A stretch of 30,529 nt of DNA from Schoenoplectus triqueter (Eukaryota; Streptophyta; Magnoliopsida; Poales; Cyperaceae), in NCBI GenBank assembly GCA_964058805.1, contig CAXKVV010001744.1, positions 1-30,529 of the forward strand. Direction: 5' to 3'. Below are positions 27,881-30,529 of this stretch, piece by piece (the stretch's first letter is position 1; every line of letters begins with the position of its first letter). The notes beneath the pieces were generated by a model that was not told the DNA's origin, made no database searches, and saw only the letters and a list, made by a program, of their open reading frames with translations. The position numbers and the translations under genes were made by a program.

Positions 27881-30529
27881 ATGGCGTCACCACCTTCTGG
27901 TCCAATGCGACCGCCTCCAAATTACATCCCCAACCCCAACCCCAACCCCAACCAGAATCCTAATCTCTCCGGTTCGTTTCAAAACCTCCAGATCTCCGGT
28001 CCTCCAGGCGTGCCAGCTCCACAGGCTGCCACATCAGGCTCAATCTCTCGCCCCGGTCCGCCTCCACCAAGCGCCTTATCACGGGCTCCCTTCCCAAGCA
28101 ACGGCCCCACCGTGGCCCCGCCAAGTGGACCTCCTTCTATGATTCGGGCTCCAATGGCCCAACCAGTTCGGGCTTCTTCACCTGGTAGCCCTCCGTCTAC
28201 CCAGCCATTTAATGCTCCTCCTGGTCGTCCCACTCCATCTTCTTATATGCCAAACCCAAATCTGAATCCAGCTTCTCAGCCACTGCAAATGGCCCCAGGA
28301 GCAGCACAACCAGTTCCAGCAATTGGTCTAGCACCACCCCAGCCAAATTCTGTGACAGGCACCACTGGTGTTCAGCCTTTTGCTTCCAGGGCATTAGGTC
28401 CGATTGTGCAGAGGTCGGTTGGGAGTCCCTTTCCTGGTAGTTTGAATCAGAACGCTTTGGGATTCATGGGACCCCGATCTTTACCAGGACTTCCTGGTTC
28501 ACAACCTTACTCTGGGCTACCTGCTCCAGGGTCACAGCCTGGTCGTGGACCCATACAGTCATTTCCTGGCCAACCTGTTATGAGGGGCCAGCCAACAATG
28601 GGCCAACTTTCTATGGGTCAGCCACAGACAATGGGGCTACAGAATATGGTTCCACCACCTATGGGTGCACCGGCCATGGGTCCTCCTCCTATGGGTGCAC
28701 CGGCCATGGGTCCTCCTATGGGTGCACCAATGGGTTCTGCTGCTGCACCATTTAGTGCCCCCGCATGGCAGTCTCAGCAAAAGCAGGTGTGTTTTGCCTC
28801 AAAAGTGATTTCCTTAATACAATTCCTTGATAAACTGCTGCGCAGGCAGTATCTTAACTTTTTTTTTTGATACCAAGACTCTAACTTGATTTTGCATTAG
28901 GCACTTTTTAACTTTTGTTTTTTCTTGTTGGTTTTGTACATTTATAGGTAGGCATGCCAGGTAGTATACCACCAGTTAGGATGGCTCCTACTGCAACAGG
29001 GCAACAGCCCATGACCCCACCACCTGGATCAGTGATGGGCTACTCACCTCATGCAGGTGCCCAGGTTGGCACTCCATCAAAGATTGATCCCAATCAGATC
29101 CCTCGGCCAGTGCCTTCATCTTCTGCACTGGCATATTTTGAGACTCGCCAAGGAACCGTAGTCAGCCCACCCCCGGTATGTCTCAGATTCTGCTCCGATA
29201 AATTTGTTTTTCAGTTGTTTTCACTGGGAAATTTGGCACCTGACGGTTTGTAGTATGTAAATAGTCTTGCCAAAAGGCGCTTCACTGGTAACTGTTAATA
29301 CCATGGTACAAGGTCTATTTTCATTTCCATAACATCTTGATGTTGAACCTTAATCAATATCTGAACTGCCTCAGTCAATAATTGAGCATAAGAAGAAGAA
29401 AAAATTAACTGGCGGACCTATCTAGTATATACTAATACCTTTCCGAACTAAGATGTACCCACCTAAGTTATGCTCACGGTGGGTTTATATCAATAACGAT
29501 GTATGCTTCTACTATGGTCATAAATGCATAATATTATCAGTAAGAAAAAATATTTTCTCATCTTAGTTGTGTTAGTTAAATAAAATATATGATACTGTCC
29601 TGTTATTTCTTTTCATAGTCTTGGTACTTACGAATTGAGCGTAGATTGGTATGATATGTCTTCTTTTAGGCAAGATAGAAATTGACTTTTGTTGTTTTTG
29701 TTCTTTGCAATATTATCAGTAAATGCATAATATTATCAGTAAGAAAAAATATTTTCTCATCTTAGTTGTGTTAGTTAAATAAAATATATGATACTGTCCC
29801 GTTATTTCTTTTCATAGTCTTGGTACTTACGAATTGAGCGTAGATTGGTATGATATGTCTTCTTTTAGGCAAGATAGAAATTGACTTTTGTTGTTTTTGC
29901 TCTTTGCAATTCTGTTTTTCTATTTTTTGCGCGCATCAGCCTGCCACTAGTGATTTTATTGTCAGGGATACTGGCAACTGTAGTCCACGTTTGATGAGAT
30001 GCACATTGAATCAGGTATTATCCCTTTGACTATATCCCAGTTTTCTTGCATTGGCCACTTACATTGATTAATGATGCATTAAAATTGACAGATACCATGC
30101 AATGGGGAGATTTTGACACAATCCTGCATGCCATTGGCTTTAATGGTTCAACCCTTTGCACTGCCACATCCATCAGAAGAGCCTATCCAGGTAATTTTCT
30201 GAACTTTGAACTCCCTTTCCTTTGTCCCTCTTCCGTGTTATAAATTGATTCCCTTTTGTTTTGAAAATGTAGCTGGTAGACTTTGGGGAAATAGGGCCTG
30301 TCAGGTGCATAAGGTGCAAAGCATACATCAACCCTTTCATGAGATTTATTGACCAAGGTCGCCGCTTTGTTTGTAACCTATGTGGTGAGAACAACATTTA
30401 ATCCTTCTCTTTTGGACTTGCGTATCTTTGTATCAGTGCACCCCACAAACTGCCGCATGCTGTTAATATATTGCAGGGTTTAGCAATGACACACCGAGAG
30501 ACTACATTTGTAATTTGGGACCAGACATG
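27881..30529 (+). CDS. SEC24B/C-like: SEC24-type COPII coat protein (CEF/SEC24B-C class), 5' part, runs off the window
   Basis: SEC24 is the cargo-selecting subunit of the COPII inner coat; with SEC23 and SAR1 it buds vesicles from the endoplasmic reticulum. Coding exons: 27881-28786, 28948-29175, 29940-30014, 30092-30190, 30273-30384 and 30477-30529 (open), all with GT...AG introns and one continuous frame giving 491 residues. Residues 1 to about 345 are a disordered Pro/Gly/Met-rich tail with PNPNPNP and MGAPAMGPP repeats. Conserved blocks follow: [46 protein letters not shown], then the Sec23/24 zinc finger with Cys448, Cys451, Cys470 and Cys473 (RCIRCK...[14 protein letters not shown]...CNLCG), and [13 protein letters not shown] at the edge. 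These match the plant CEF/SEC24B and SEC24C class rather than SEC24A. Trunk, helical and gelsolin domains lie beyond the window. The ATG at 27881 is the first in the spliced second exon. Confidence 0.96.
28661..28735 (+). repeat. In-frame minisatellite in SEC24 exon 2
   Basis: ATGGGTGCACCGGCCATGGG occurs at 28661 and 28691 (30-bp period), and a shortened unit starts at 28718. It encodes [13 protein letters not shown] repeats in the disordered N-terminal tail. The period is a multiple of three, so length changes would keep the frame. Confidence 0.9.
29521..29910 (+). repeat. Near-identical tandem duplication inside a SEC24 intron
   Basis: Copies at 29521-29711 and 29720-29910 (199-bp offset) differ at only two positions that I see, both T to C: CTGTCCTGTT versus CTGTCCCGTT, and TTTTTGTTCT versus TTTTTGCTCT. 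Eight bases, ATTATCAG, lie between them and repeat the motif found inside each unit. It sits in the 764-bp intron 29176-29939 and leaves both splice sites intact. Confidence 0.95.

Noticed and set aside
27979..28394. Minus-strand frames in SEC24 exon 2
   Set aside because: They are antisense shadows of a Pro/Gly-rich coding region.
28787..28870. Extension of SEC24 exon 2 into the intron to the frame's stop
   Set aside because: A good GT donor follows the Lys-Gln codons at 28786, and the frame resumes exactly at the acceptor before 28948 with family-conserved sequence.
1..30529. tRNA or rRNA genes
   Set aside because: I looked for B-box-like GGTTCGAATCC/GGTTCAAATCC motifs with a matching acceptor stem and saw none; no rRNA-like sequence was recognised.

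Overview
This is a plant nuclear genomic window, almost certainly from a flowering plant. Two genes have unmistakable plant homologues, with GT-AG introns and a single-exon plant-specific transcription factor. Most of the 30.5 kb is AT-rich intergenic DNA packed with plant transposon remnants. I cannot name the species or say safely whether it is a monocot or a eudicot.

Layout. 1-3986: AT-rich DNA with a (TA)n microsatellite, a small tandem duplication, a G-box-bearing island near 1.36 kb and a short repeat element at about 3.2-3.6 kb. 3987-4514: an intact, intronless AP2/ERF (DREB-type) transcription factor with a clear TATA box. 4.5-15 kb: an intergenic repeat desert. It holds three members of one inverted-repeat (MITE) family, a solo LTR nested in a hairpin-bearing tandem repeat, a cluster of three foldback elements, and two hAT-type MITEs with perfect 8-bp target-site duplications (9084-9513, TSD GTTATTTT; 15100-15457, TSD ATCACGTC). 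15.8-18.7 kb: a decayed hAT-like short element and a broken hAT transposase on the minus strand. 18.75-25.1 kb: a GC-richer domain without a convincing gene, extraordinarily dense in short inverted repeats. 25.3-26.0 kb: a minus-strand leader-like fragment. About 26.1-30529: the 5' part of a SEC24-type COPII coat gene on the plus strand, with a leader exon, a 1.3-kb leader intron and six coding exons before the window ends, giving 491 residues up to the Sec23/24 zinc finger.

The two genes have no evident functional link: one is a transcriptional regulator, the other a housekeeping vesicle-coat subunit.

The most striking signal is in 18.75-25.1 kb. Short hairpin arms are repeated many times and change in a compensatory manner from copy to copy. 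In one array (19135-20002) a conserved 11-12-base loop, TACTA(A)CAGATC, is flanked by arms GAACT/AGTTC, GAATC/GATTC, GAGTC/GACTC, GAACC/GGTTC or AAACT/AGTTT. The same behaviour appears in a CGTT/AACG palindrome array, in CACGTG palindromes, and between two 242-bp tandem units. It suggests either selection for folded RNA or DNA, or a mutational process that copies one arm onto the other, in what is probably an uncharacterised transposable element.
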